From Deltaproteobacteria bacterium (GTDB taxonomy: Bacteria; Desulfobacterota; Desulfuromonadia; Geobacterales; Pseudopelobacteraceae): DNA of 36,815 nucleotides. The stretch spans positions 1 through 36,815 of the forward strand of contig JAJXWO010000032.1 of NCBI GenBank assembly GCA_021781535.1. Reading direction: 5' to 3'. Both the position numbers and the translations under genes were made by a program. Under the pieces are notes generated by a model, which was not told where the DNA came from, ran no database searches, and saw only the letters and a program-made list of their open reading frames with translations. Shown here piece by piece: positions 1-6,640 of this stretch (positions are counted from its first letter, which is position 1; the number at the start of each line of letters is the position of its first letter).

Positions 1-1
1 G

Positions 2-91
2 ATCTGCCGCGAAAGCGCCATCCGTGACCTGATCCCCTTGCGGTTGACTCCGTACGATGAAGCAGTTCAAAAAGCCTTGATGGGATCGTGA
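2..91 (+). CDS. 3' end of an unidentified gene (partial)
   Basis: An open frame enters from the left edge and ends with TGA at 89-91, giving a 29-residue C-terminus ending VQKALMGS. Twenty-eight bases separate it from the next start on the same strand, which fits a shared transcript. The fragment is too short to assign to a family, and it could be chance, although its charged/hydrophobic composition (AIRDLIPLRL, TPYDEAVQK) looks like real protein. Confidence 0.4.
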   Translation: MCRESAIRDLIPLRLTPYDEAVQKALMGS

Positions 92-119
92 TATTATCTG
101 GCTAATACGAGGAGCTGGT

Positions 120-701
120 ATGCCCATCCGGGGAAGAACGATAGAATTTCATCAGGTACTCAAAGCGGATGGCACGGTCCATTCCCATCAGTGGGTTGTC
201 CTGCCAGCCACGTGTGCACCAGATCTTTCCGTTGAGGATATCGCGGCACGCTATCTTGCCTTTCTCCGACTCTGCACTCTTGGCCTTGTCAACCCGGAGC
301 GTAATGCTGACGGCATAGCGCTGCGCTTCCTGGGATTACCACTGATATGTTTATGCCTTCCGGTTGTCACCCGGGACGAAACAGCCACCCATGCCGATCT
401 CTTTATCAATGGCGGGCTCCTCGTACAGCGTGATTCATGTTCCCGGGGACAACTCCGCTTCTCCATTATCAGCACTCCGGAGCAGATTCGGATTGAAATA
501 CGACTGTCTGACTACTGCCCGCTCTTCCTTGGTTCCCACAGCCCCACACGTTTTCGAAAGTGGCTTTATCACATTACCCAGGCATCAATACATACGTTGG
601 TTACCATTCGCTTTTTGGCCAGTCTCTGCAGTGACCTCACCGGGATCAAGCCTCCAATTAATGTTGTCAAGAACTCGCTCAATGGTGCTGAGGATATTTG
701 A
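120..701 (+). CDS. hypothetical protein, 193 aa
   Basis: Uncharacterised 193-residue protein; I do not recognise the family. The ATG at 120 is preceded by GAGGAG at 109-114 (5-base spacing), so the start is well supported. The centre contains a short hydrophobic stretch (FLGLPLICLCLPVV, about residues 70-83), but there is no N-terminal signal peptide and no convincing membrane topology. Several Cys and His residues are present without a recognisable metal motif. The next gene, also unknown and on the same strand, begins 47 bases downstream, so the two may be co-transcribed up to the terminator near 1379. Confidence 0.6.
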   Translation: MPIRGRTIEFHQVLKADGTVHSHQWVVLPATCAPDLSVEDIAARYLAFLRLCTLGLVNPERNADGIALRFLGLPLICLCLPVVTRDETATHADLFINGGLLVQRDSCSRGQLRFSIISTPEQIRIEIRLSDYCPLFLGSHSPTRFRKWLYHITQASIHTLVTIRFLASLCSDLTGIKPPINVVKNSLNGAEDI

Positions 702-748
702 GCACAGCGGGTAATTCGGCATAAATACTACCCTTACGGAAGCTCATT

Positions 749-1255
749 ATGGAAAGTATATACGTACGCGTCAGCGATATGATGCAGACTAATTATGGAT
801 ATTTTTTGACGGAACCTGTGGGAGAAAACTTCCATCCAGACTTCAAGCCCGAATTGTCCCCAAAAGAGATGCTTGAACTTGGAGTTTTTGGCGGGAAATA
901 TATGACAGACTGCACAAACGAATTTCCGCACGAGTGGTTTACTAATGCGAAACTCTGCCATTTGTACCATGTTCCCGAGTTGAACTACTTCGGTGTTAAC
1001 GCTTCCAAGCCCTTGTCTTACTGGAGGGAAATGGGGTGGATCCATACCGATGACCCTCGCGGCTGGTTTCAGTGGTACTGCCGGTATTACATGGGAAGAA
1101 GGTGCAGTGATGATCATCGGCAAATCAAAAGATGGAAGGCAATGACACGGCATATAGCCCAGCTAAGAAAGAATTGTCCAGAGGGGCACCTGCTTTGCAG
1201 GAGAAAACAACGGCAGGCACTGTTACACTGGGCCTACGACAGCAGAATAATCTGA
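749..1255 (+). CDS. conserved-looking hypothetical protein, 168 aa
   Basis: 168-residue soluble protein rich in aromatic residues and with dense motif-like blocks: YGYFLTEPVGENFHPDF (about 17-33), ELSPKEMLELGVFGGKYM, LNYFGVNASKPLSYWREMGW, DDPRGWFQWYCRYYMGRR, and a C-terminal RQRQALLHWAYD. Such blocks are typical of a highly conserved family, and I recall similar proteins annotated only as hypothetical in bacteria and fungi; I know of no assigned function. The many Trp, Tyr and Arg residues suggest a nucleic-acid or small-molecule binding fold, but that is a guess. The ribosome site upstream is weak (GGAAG about 7 bases before ATG). It probably ends its transcript at the hairpin near 1379-1420. 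Confidence 0.75.
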   Translation: MESIYVRVSDMMQTNYGYFLTEPVGENFHPDFKPELSPKEMLELGVFGGKYMTDCTNEFPHEWFTNAKLCHLYHVPELNYFGVNASKPLSYWREMGWIHTDDPRGWFQWYCRYYMGRRCSDDHRQIKRWKAMTRHIAQLRKNCPEGHLLCRRKQRQALLHWAYDSRII

Positions 1256-1378
1256 ATCACCACCTATCGGCAGCAGGAGACAAGCCGCTGCGCCCCACCA
1301 CGCTGAGGCAGTAAAGCTACATTAGTCTGAAGAAGATAGTTTTGCTATTCTAAGTTATCTGAATCGGGAGCATACTGA

Positions 1379-1422
1379 CCCCGAAACTGCCCTCATAGGG
1401 TGGATTCGGGGTTGTTCTTTTT
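1379..1422 (+). terminator. Rho-independent terminator
   Basis: CCCCGAA (1379-1385) pairs with TTCGGGG (1405-1411), with a second inner stem CCCT (1390-1393)/AGGG (1397-1400) and a T-rich run (TTGTTCTTTTT) immediately after. It lies 123 bases after the stop of the 168-aa gene and would end that transcript. The remainder of the 1256-1759 intergenic stretch holds a promoter candidate and two protein-like fragments without start codons, but no complete gene. Confidence 0.8.
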
Positions 1423-1627
1423 CCGGGCTTTATCAGAAATCCATCTCAAAATAATCGGTGATATTTTCTATATCATCTTCCAGGTTTTCAGCTAAACAGG
1501 TTAAAACTCAGCAGCGCTCTACAGTAAATTCAGATTTTTTATTATGTCACCGCCGGAAACTTTGTTGCGCGTGGTCCTTCTATCCGAAATGCCGATGAAG
1601 TCATGGATTGTTATTTGTATTATCAAT

Positions 1628-1654
1628 TTGACTTATCGTAAACAGTGATATAAT
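1628..1654 (+). promoter_or_regulatory. candidate sigma-70 promoter for the HGD-D/activase operon
   Basis: TTGACT (1628-1633) and a perfect TATAAT (1649-1654) are separated by 15 bases, shorter than the ideal 17. The element lies about 100 bases before the ATG at 1760, the first gene of the 2-hydroxyacyl-CoA-dehydratase-like operon. The spacing makes the -35 assignment less certain than the -10. Confidence 0.5.
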
Positions 1655-1759
1655 GAATTCATAAAACAATTTAAAGTATCACTCATGTGTTAACCCGCAT
1701 TTATAAAGAGTGCCGCTGTTGCTGATTTGAAAGAGTTGTCAATGGGAGGATCCGCATCC

Positions 1760-2899
1760 ATGAAACCATTACTGTTGACCGAATTTGAAGAGATGCGCGA
1801 CCAGAACCTGATGGAGCTCACGACCGCGCGCAGTGCCGGCAGGAAGGTTGTCGGCACCTACTGTCTTTATACCCCTGCCGAGCTCATTGTCGCTGCCGGG
1901 GCGATACCCGTCTCCCTCTGCGGTACTCGTCAAGCCCCGATTTCAGCGGCCGAAAAATACTTGCCACGGAACCTCTGCCCACTCATTAAATCAAGCTTCG
2001 GATCTGCAGTCACCGACACGTGTCCCTACTTCTATTTTACCGACCTGTTGGTGGCGGAAACCACCTGTGACGGCAAGAAAAAGATGTATGAAATCCTTGG
2101 GAAGATAAAACCACTTCATCTCATGCAGTTGCCCCAGACGCAGGAGGGCGAGGATTCATTTAATTACTGGTATCGGGAAGTCGTGCGGTTTAAAAACCGG
2201 CTCGAAGAGGAACTGGGGACGACAATCACTGACTCGGGGCTGAAAAGCGCCGTTCAGCTTCTGAATGAAGAACGGCAGGCACTTGCAGATCTGCAGGATG
2301 TCTGCAAGCATATTCCCTCACCGATCAGCGGTGTTGACCTGTTGGCTGTGCTCCACCTCCGTAACTTCTTTATCGACAAACGGAAAGCTATACTCATGCT
2401 CAACCGGCTTACCGCCGAACTGAGGGACATGTCCGCCGCCGGTAGTTCACCATTTAGACCTGGTGCCCCGCGGATCCTCTTGACCGGTGTCCCGGTAGGG
2501 ACCGGCTCTGACAAGGTGATCAGGATCATTGAGGAAAGCGGCGGCAGCGTCGTCTGCCTTGAAAGTTGCAGCGCCTACAAGAAAGTTGCTCCTGTTGACG
2601 AGTCTCTTGAACCTCTTACCGCAATTGCCAAAAAATATCTCCTCACTCCCTGCTCCTGCATGTCACCTAATAATGGGCGGCTGGAACTGGTTGCGCGGCT
2701 TGCCGGGGAATTCGCCGTCGACGGCATAATCGACCTGACCTGGCAGGCTTGCCATACCTATAACCTGGAGTCCTTCACCCTGCAGCAAGGTCTCCAGAAG
2801 CACCATGATCTCCCGTTCCTTCAGATTGAGACCGACTATTCGGAAGGAGACTCTGAACAGTTACGGGTCAGGATCGAGGCCTTCCTTGAAATGCTCTGA
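1760..2899 (+). CDS. 2-hydroxyacyl-CoA dehydratase D-component family protein (YjiM/double-cubane-cluster type)
   Basis: 379-residue HGD-D family protein (PF06050: HgdB, BcrB/C and YjiM relatives). ATG 1760 is preferred to the in-frame TTG at 1727 because GGGAGGA lies 1744-1750. Cys residues sit in family-type blocks: GTYC35, LCG54, RNLC73P, C88PYF, TTC103DGKKK, ESC270, C298SC300MSPN, AC331HTYN. The second protein downstream has all nine at equivalent places. True 2-hydroxyacyl-CoA dehydratases use alpha/beta subunits each holding one [4Fe-4S]; the double-cubane protein (DCCP) of Carboxydothermus belongs to this family, carries an [8Fe-9S] cluster and works with a YjiL-type ATPase. The Cys-rich pattern and adjacent activator favour DCCP-like function in a cytoplasmic, oxygen-sensitive reductase; the substrate is unknown. 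A dehydratase subunit remains the alternative. Confidence 0.88.
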   Translation: MKPLLLTEFEEMRDQNLMELTTARSAGRKVVGTYCLYTPAELIVAAGAIPVSLCGTRQAPISAAEKYLPRNLCPLIKSSFGSAVTDTCPYFYFTDLLVAETTCDGKKKMYEILGKIKPLHLMQLPQTQEGEDSFNYWYREVVRFKNRLEEELGTTITDSGLKSAVQLLNEERQALADLQDVCKHIPSPISGVDLLAVLHLRNFFIDKRKAILMLNRLTAELRDMSAAGSSPFRPGAPRILLTGVPVGTGSDKVIRIIEESGGSVVCLESCSAYKKVAPVDESLEPLTAIAKKYLLTPCSCMSPNNGRLELVARLAGEFAVDGIIDLTWQACHTYNLESFTLQQGLQKHHDLPFLQIETDYSEGDSEQLRVRIEAFLEML

Positions 2900-3092
2900 C
2901 CGTGCCAGACCTCCTGACTCCGGAAGTCCGGTTACACAGAGTGGGTACTATATTTCGACGGATTGACGCACGTTGTCAGATGTTGTCCAAGTAATGGATA
3001 GTGCCACATTGTGTTGATTCGGTAGCAACGGTTTATCTTATGATGGTTTCCCAAAAGAAATGCCCGCACACCAAGAGAACAAGGAGAAAAAA

Positions 3093-4388
3093 ATGGCCGC
3101 TGAGCAATTTACGGTAAAGTCGGACCCGGAACTCTGGACCAGACTGAACATGGATGTGGAACGGTTCAAGAATATGCCGCCAATGCTGACTCAGGCATAT
3201 ACAAGCATATTCCTGAGCCAGAAAAACCGCCCGGAGGGGATGTCTTATTTCAATGACTGTGTGGCCAATATCCATACTGGCCGTATTGATGAGCTGATGG
3301 CCGCCAAGGATGAGGGAAAGCCGGTTGTTGGCACGTTCTGCGTGTATGTGCCGGAAGAGTTGGTGGTCGCGGCCGGCGGGATCTGTGTTGGTCTTTGCGG
3401 CGGGGCTCAAGGCTCAATTGCAGACGCGGAGAAGATCCTGCCGCGCAATATCTGTCCCATGGTTAAGTCGGCTTTCGGTTTTAAGGTTGGCGGCATCTGT
3501 CCCTATTTCCAGGCGGTGGATTTTGTCTACGGCGAAACCACCTGTGATGCCAAGAAGAAAACCTGGGAGCTTCTCGACGCCTACGTGCCCACACACGTCA
3601 TGGAGATCCCGCAGCGAAAGGGTGCCCGTGACAAGGTCCTCTGGCTGGAGGAAGTAAAAGACTTCAAGGCTGCGGTCGAGAAGATTACCGGCAACCGGAC
3701 CGGTCTTGATGAAATTTCCGGTGCCATCCGGCTGATCAACGACAAGCGTCGCGCCCTGCAGCGACTGAACACCCTGCGCCATCACAACCCTGCGCCGATC
3801 AGCGGACTGGATATGCTCCTGATAGAACAGATCGCCTTTTACGACGAGCCGGGACGCTTTGCCGGGAAGGTGAACGAGTTGTGCGACGAACTGGAAAAAC
3901 GGATCAAAAGCGGTAGTGCCGTGGCCCCGGCCACCACCCCGCGGATCATGGTTTCGGGGACACCCATGGCGCTTCCCAACTGGAAACTGCATAACATCAT
4001 CGAGAAGTCCGGCGCCATCGTCGTCAACGAAGAGAGTTGCATCGGCACCCGCTATTACAAGGATCTGATTGATGAGTCTTCGACAACGGTCGAGAGTCAG
4101 TTGGAGCGCCTCACTGAACGTTACATGCAGATTGACTGCTCATGTTTTACACCCAATGACGAGCGGATGTCCCAGGTGGTCAAAGAGTACCGGGAGTCCG
4201 GGGCACAGGGGATCATCGACTATTGCCTGCAGTTTTGCCATACCTACAACATTGAGGCGGTAAAGCTGCGCCAGGTCTGCGAGAAAGAGGGGATTCCCTT
4301 TCTGGCTATTGAGTCGGATTATTCACCCGAGGACGTGGGGCAGTTGCAGACCCGGGTCGAGGCCTTTATCGAGCAGATTCAGGGGTAA
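3093..4388 (+). CDS. second 2-hydroxyacyl-CoA dehydratase D-component family protein (YjiM/double-cubane-cluster type)
   Basis: 431-residue paralogue of the preceding gene. The start at ATG 3093 is chosen over ATG 3060 because AAGGAG (3081-3086) is 6 bases upstream. It has an extra N-terminal segment of about 48 residues before the shared GTFC83 block. Equivalent Cys: 83, 102, 121, 136, 151, 316, 349, 351, 382 (GTFC, LCG, RNICP, CPYF, TTCDAKKK, ESC, CSCFTPN, CHTYN), plus Cys98 and others of its own. A 193-base gap separates it from gene one, so it may also have its own promoter, but the activase follows only 5 bases after its stop. It may form a homodimeric double-cubane enzyme or pair with the first protein. 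Close E. coli relative: YjiM (established family knowledge). Confidence 0.9.
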   Translation: MAAEQFTVKSDPELWTRLNMDVERFKNMPPMLTQAYTSIFLSQKNRPEGMSYFNDCVANIHTGRIDELMAAKDEGKPVVGTFCVYVPEELVVAAGGICVGLCGGAQGSIADAEKILPRNICPMVKSAFGFKVGGICPYFQAVDFVYGETTCDAKKKTWELLDAYVPTHVMEIPQRKGARDKVLWLEEVKDFKAAVEKITGNRTGLDEISGAIRLINDKRRALQRLNTLRHHNPAPISGLDMLLIEQIAFYDEPGRFAGKVNELCDELEKRIKSGSAVAPATTPRIMVSGTPMALPNWKLHNIIEKSGAIVVNEESCIGTRYYKDLIDESSTTVESQLERLTERYMQIDCSCFTPNDERMSQVVKEYRESGAQGIIDYCLQFCHTYNIEAVKLRQVCEKEGIPFLAIESDYSPEDVGQLQTRVEAFIEQIQG

Positions 4389-4393
4389 TCTTT

Positions 4394-5158
4394 ATGCAGC
4401 TGGGAATCGACCTGGGGTCGCGTACAATCAAGGTAGTTGTGGTAAAGGACGGGGTGCTCATCGATCATGCCGTGGCGGAGAGCGGTTTTGAACCTCATGC
4501 CCAATCGTGCGAACTCATTGCCCGGTTCACTCCGTCCCGCATCATCGCCACTGGATATGGCCGGCATATGGCACATAAACATTTCGCCGATGAGGTCATT
4601 ACCGAAATCAAGGCCCATGCCCTTGGCGCGCGCCATTTCTTTCCGGAGTGCCGCACTATCCTTGATGTGGGGGGGCAGGATTCCAAGGTAATTGCCCTGA
4701 CACAGGAGGGGCGGGTCGCCACCTTCCAGATGAATGACAAGTGTGCAGCCGGCACTGGTCGCTTTTTGGAGATGATGGCGACGACCCTTGGCTTTCGCCT
4801 CGACGAATTCGGTGCGGCTGCCGCCCAATCGGATCAGGACGTGCCGATCAACAGCATGTGCGCCGTTTTTGCCGAGAGTGAGGTTATCTCGTTGAAAAAC
4901 CGGGGTGTTCCTGTCCAGGATATTGCCAGGGCCATCCATCTTTCCGTTGTCGACCGTTTGGCGGGAATGCTCCAGAAGGTAGGGTATGTGGACCAGGTAA
5001 TATTTACCGGCGGGGTTGCCAACAATTTATTTGTTGTGGAGGCGCTGGCGCGAAAGCTTGGAGTGCCGGTGCTGGTGCCGAGCATCCCGACCATCACCGG
5101 CGCGCTTGGTGCTGCGCTCCATACAGGAGTGAAGATAATTCAGCCTTGTTATCTCTAA
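4394..5158 (+). CDS. BadF/BcrA/HgdC-type ATPase activator of 2-hydroxyacyl-CoA dehydratase-family enzymes (YjiL-like)
   Basis: 254-residue ASKHA-fold ATPase (PF01869). Visible motifs: GIDLGSRT (4-11, phosphate 1), TGYGR (53-57), DVGGQDSK (91-98, phosphate 2), NDKC117AAGTGRF, C156AVFAESEVI and GGVANN (206-211). In this family the two conserved Cys of each subunit jointly hold one [4Fe-4S] at the dimer interface, and ATP hydrolysis drives a low-potential electron to the partner enzyme; both Cys are present. Length equals that of a single-domain HgdC/YjiL. Only 5 bases separate it from the second HGD-D gene (AGGGG upstream of ATG), so it is almost certainly translated with it and is the dedicated electron donor for one or both proteins. 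Confidence 0.93.
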   Translation: MQLGIDLGSRTIKVVVVKDGVLIDHAVAESGFEPHAQSCELIARFTPSRIIATGYGRHMAHKHFADEVITEIKAHALGARHFFPECRTILDVGGQDSKVIALTQEGRVATFQMNDKCAAGTGRFLEMMATTLGFRLDEFGAAAAQSDQDVPINSMCAVFAESEVISLKNRGVPVQDIARAIHLSVVDRLAGMLQKVGYVDQVIFTGGVANNLFVVEALARKLGVPVLVPSIPTITGALGAALHTGVKIIQPCYL

Positions 5159-5194
5159 TCGGAGTGTATTAGAGTGCTTCTTAAGGAGTTATCT

Positions 5195-5899
5195 TTGAGA
5201 ATGAATTATGGTAACAGCTCTAAAAATACTATTTGTGAACAGCCTTTCGGCTGCGGATACATTGCCGGTGTTACTGGCGTTATCCTGGCTGGTGGCGCTT
5301 CCCGCCGTATGGGTAAGAACAAATCCTTTCTGAAAATTGGCGAGCGGCTATTGATTGAAAGGGTGTACGCAATCATGGCGGTGCTCTTCCGCGACATCAT
5401 CATGGTGACGAACACGCCCGAACTCTACGAATTCATTTCCTGCCGTACAGTGGCGGATATCTATCCGGGGGCCGGTCCAATTGCCGGCCTGCATGCGGGG
5501 CTGCGTGCCAGCGGCACTGATCGAATCTTTGCCGCAGCCTGCGATATGCCCTTTCTCAATGCCGCCTTGATTCGGTTCCTCTGCCAAAACTCTGAGGAAT
5601 ATGATGCCATCGTCCCCTTGAGCTGCTCAGGTTTTTGTGAACCGCTCCATGCGCTCTATGCCAAATCGGCCCTGAATGCCATGCAGCAGGCTATTGAACT
5701 GGGTGACAAAAGTATTATGAATTTGCTGGACAGATTGAAGACGAAACAGATAGCGAATGATACCTTTCAGTCTATTCATGGAGCGGAGGAATCCTTCCGG
5801 AATCTGAATACTCCGGAGGAATTTTCCGAGGTTACGAAGTTAACGCGAGGAGTTCAGCCCGAGTGCGGCAGCGCAGCATTCAAGCCATGTCCGAAGTGA
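5195..5899 (+). CDS. mobA: MobA-like molybdenum cofactor guanylyltransferase
   Basis: About 234 residues. GVILAGGASRRMGKNKSFL is the MobA/MocA nucleotide-binding signature; GAGPIAGLHAGL, AACDMPF and LNTPEEF follow in the order expected. MobA transfers GMP to molybdopterin to make the guanine dinucleotide form used by DMSO-reductase-family enzymes; MocA (CTP) is the near relative and cannot be excluded. AAGGAG at 5183-5188 supports TTG 5195 (6-base gap) or ATG 5201 (12-base gap) rather than GTG 5174. About 23 residues precede the nucleotide-binding core, and the C-terminus after LNTPEEF carries an unusual tail of about 24 residues. It begins 36 bases after the activase stop on the same strand and is probably co-transcribed. 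Confidence 0.85.
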   Translation: MRMNYGNSSKNTICEQPFGCGYIAGVTGVILAGGASRRMGKNKSFLKIGERLLIERVYAIMAVLFRDIIMVTNTPELYEFISCRTVADIYPGAGPIAGLHAGLRASGTDRIFAAACDMPFLNAALIRFLCQNSEEYDAIVPLSCSGFCEPLHALYAKSALNAMQQAIELGDKSIMNLLDRLKTKQIANDTFQSIHGAEESFRNLNTPEEFSEVTKLTRGVQPECGSAAFKPCPK

Positions 5900-5964
5900 C
5901 GAGGCGAAGTCCGCTACGCGACTCAACCCGATGGCGTGAATGGTTTTAACGGTGTCTGTATTTG

Positions 5965-6276
5965 TTAGATGACAAAAGGTGCAGCTGCCATTGCCAGGCA
6001 TGCAACGACAAGGAATATCGTGTTACTGATGAAGTACGGTACAACACAGAGAGCCACTCCACTGCACAATATTTTGATATTACTGCGTTTCTTTCCATAC
6101 ATGAAGTAGGCCGACCCAACAAGCCCTGCCAGAATATTTATGACGATAATGGTCATGCTCATGTTGCCAAGCAAAGATCCGATGTTCAGGGCCGTTGTGG
6201 TGGGATCGGCTTCACCCGATTGAATCTTTGCTGCGATATCTCCTAATCCTGATAAACTCTGCGTAACGTTTGTCAT
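5965..6276 (-). CDS. small membrane protein, 103 aa
   Basis: Unknown protein with a polar N-terminus of about 40 residues (MTNVTQSLSGLGDIAAKI) followed by three hydrophobic segments: about 43-64 (TIIVINILAGLVGSAYFMYG), 70-86 and 87-103, ending at the membrane. A KKR turn after the first helix suggests a cytoplasmic loop. ATG 6276 is chosen; an in-frame TTG at 6312 would add 12 residues but is 14 bases from an AAGGAG. Neither start has an ideally spaced ribosome site. The gene is isolated, convergent with mobA and divergent from the kinase gene. No family recognised; a small structural or accessory membrane protein is plausible. Confidence 0.65.
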   Translation of the reverse strand: MTNVTQSLSGLGDIAAKIQSGEADPTTTALNIGSLLGNMSMTIIVINILAGLVGSAYFMYGKKRSNIKILCSGVALCVVPYFISNTIFLVVACLAMAAAPFVI

Positions 6277-6310
6277 GCCAGCCCCGCCCGTGCAATTTGA
6301 TTTGGTGTGC

Positions 6311-6325
6311 AAACTGAGTCAGTTT
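6311..6325. promoter_or_regulatory. 15-bp palindrome, possible operator of the small membrane protein gene
   Basis: AAACTGA-G-TCAGTTT is a perfect inverted repeat with 7-base arms. It lies just upstream of the small minus-strand membrane protein gene, between an AAGGAG-like site and the likely ATG, so a bound repressor or an mRNA hairpin there could affect expression. Only the symmetry is seen; no regulator is identified. Confidence 0.35.
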
Positions 6326-6464
6326 ACTCCTTTTTTATTCTTATTAACCATATAAATCTTTTTCACAAAAGCGGGTAGGGGACGCTGTAACGTGTTTAAT
6401 GGGAGGGCACTTCTCAATCACTGGCATCATCAGTCCAAAAACGGGTGAGTGAGTAGTTGGCTTA

Positions 6465-6536
6465 CACCTGCTTTCCGCCTGTCCAACCACATTTAGGCAG
6501 ATTGAACGGATTTTACTAGACTTTGGAAGGCAGGTG
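6465..6536. repeat. 12-bp imperfect inverted repeat in the kinase upstream region
   Basis: CACCTGCTTTCC (6465-6476) and GGAAGGCAGGTG (6525-6536) are complementary at 11 of 12 positions with 48 bases between them; inside, GCCT (6478-6481) can pair with AGGC (6495-6498). The 6277-6640 intergenic stretch is AT-rich and otherwise shows only the 15-bp palindrome. The repeat could be a leader RNA fold, a regulator site pair, or the remnant of a small mobile element. Confidence 0.4.
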
Positions 6537-6640
6537 ATATACAGAAATGTCTAATATTAGGGGGGTAAACATACTGTAACTGATAGTCTTGAATCCGGGC
6601 AACTTAATGTGTCTGCAGCATCTAACTGCAAGGAACTGCC

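Noticed and set aside
1132..1314. 60-codon open frame overlapping the end of the 168-aa gene
   Set aside because: It lies largely inside the conserved gene in another frame, and its tail is low-information; no ribosome site.
5962..6246. 94-codon plus-strand frame opposite the small membrane protein
   Set aside because: The minus frame gives a sensible membrane protein, while the plus product is a mix of His/Cys/Asn without motifs.
6313..6640. Possible c-di-GMP (GEMM) riboswitch before the kinase gene
   Set aside because: None of the characteristic conserved bases of the GEMM fold could be found.
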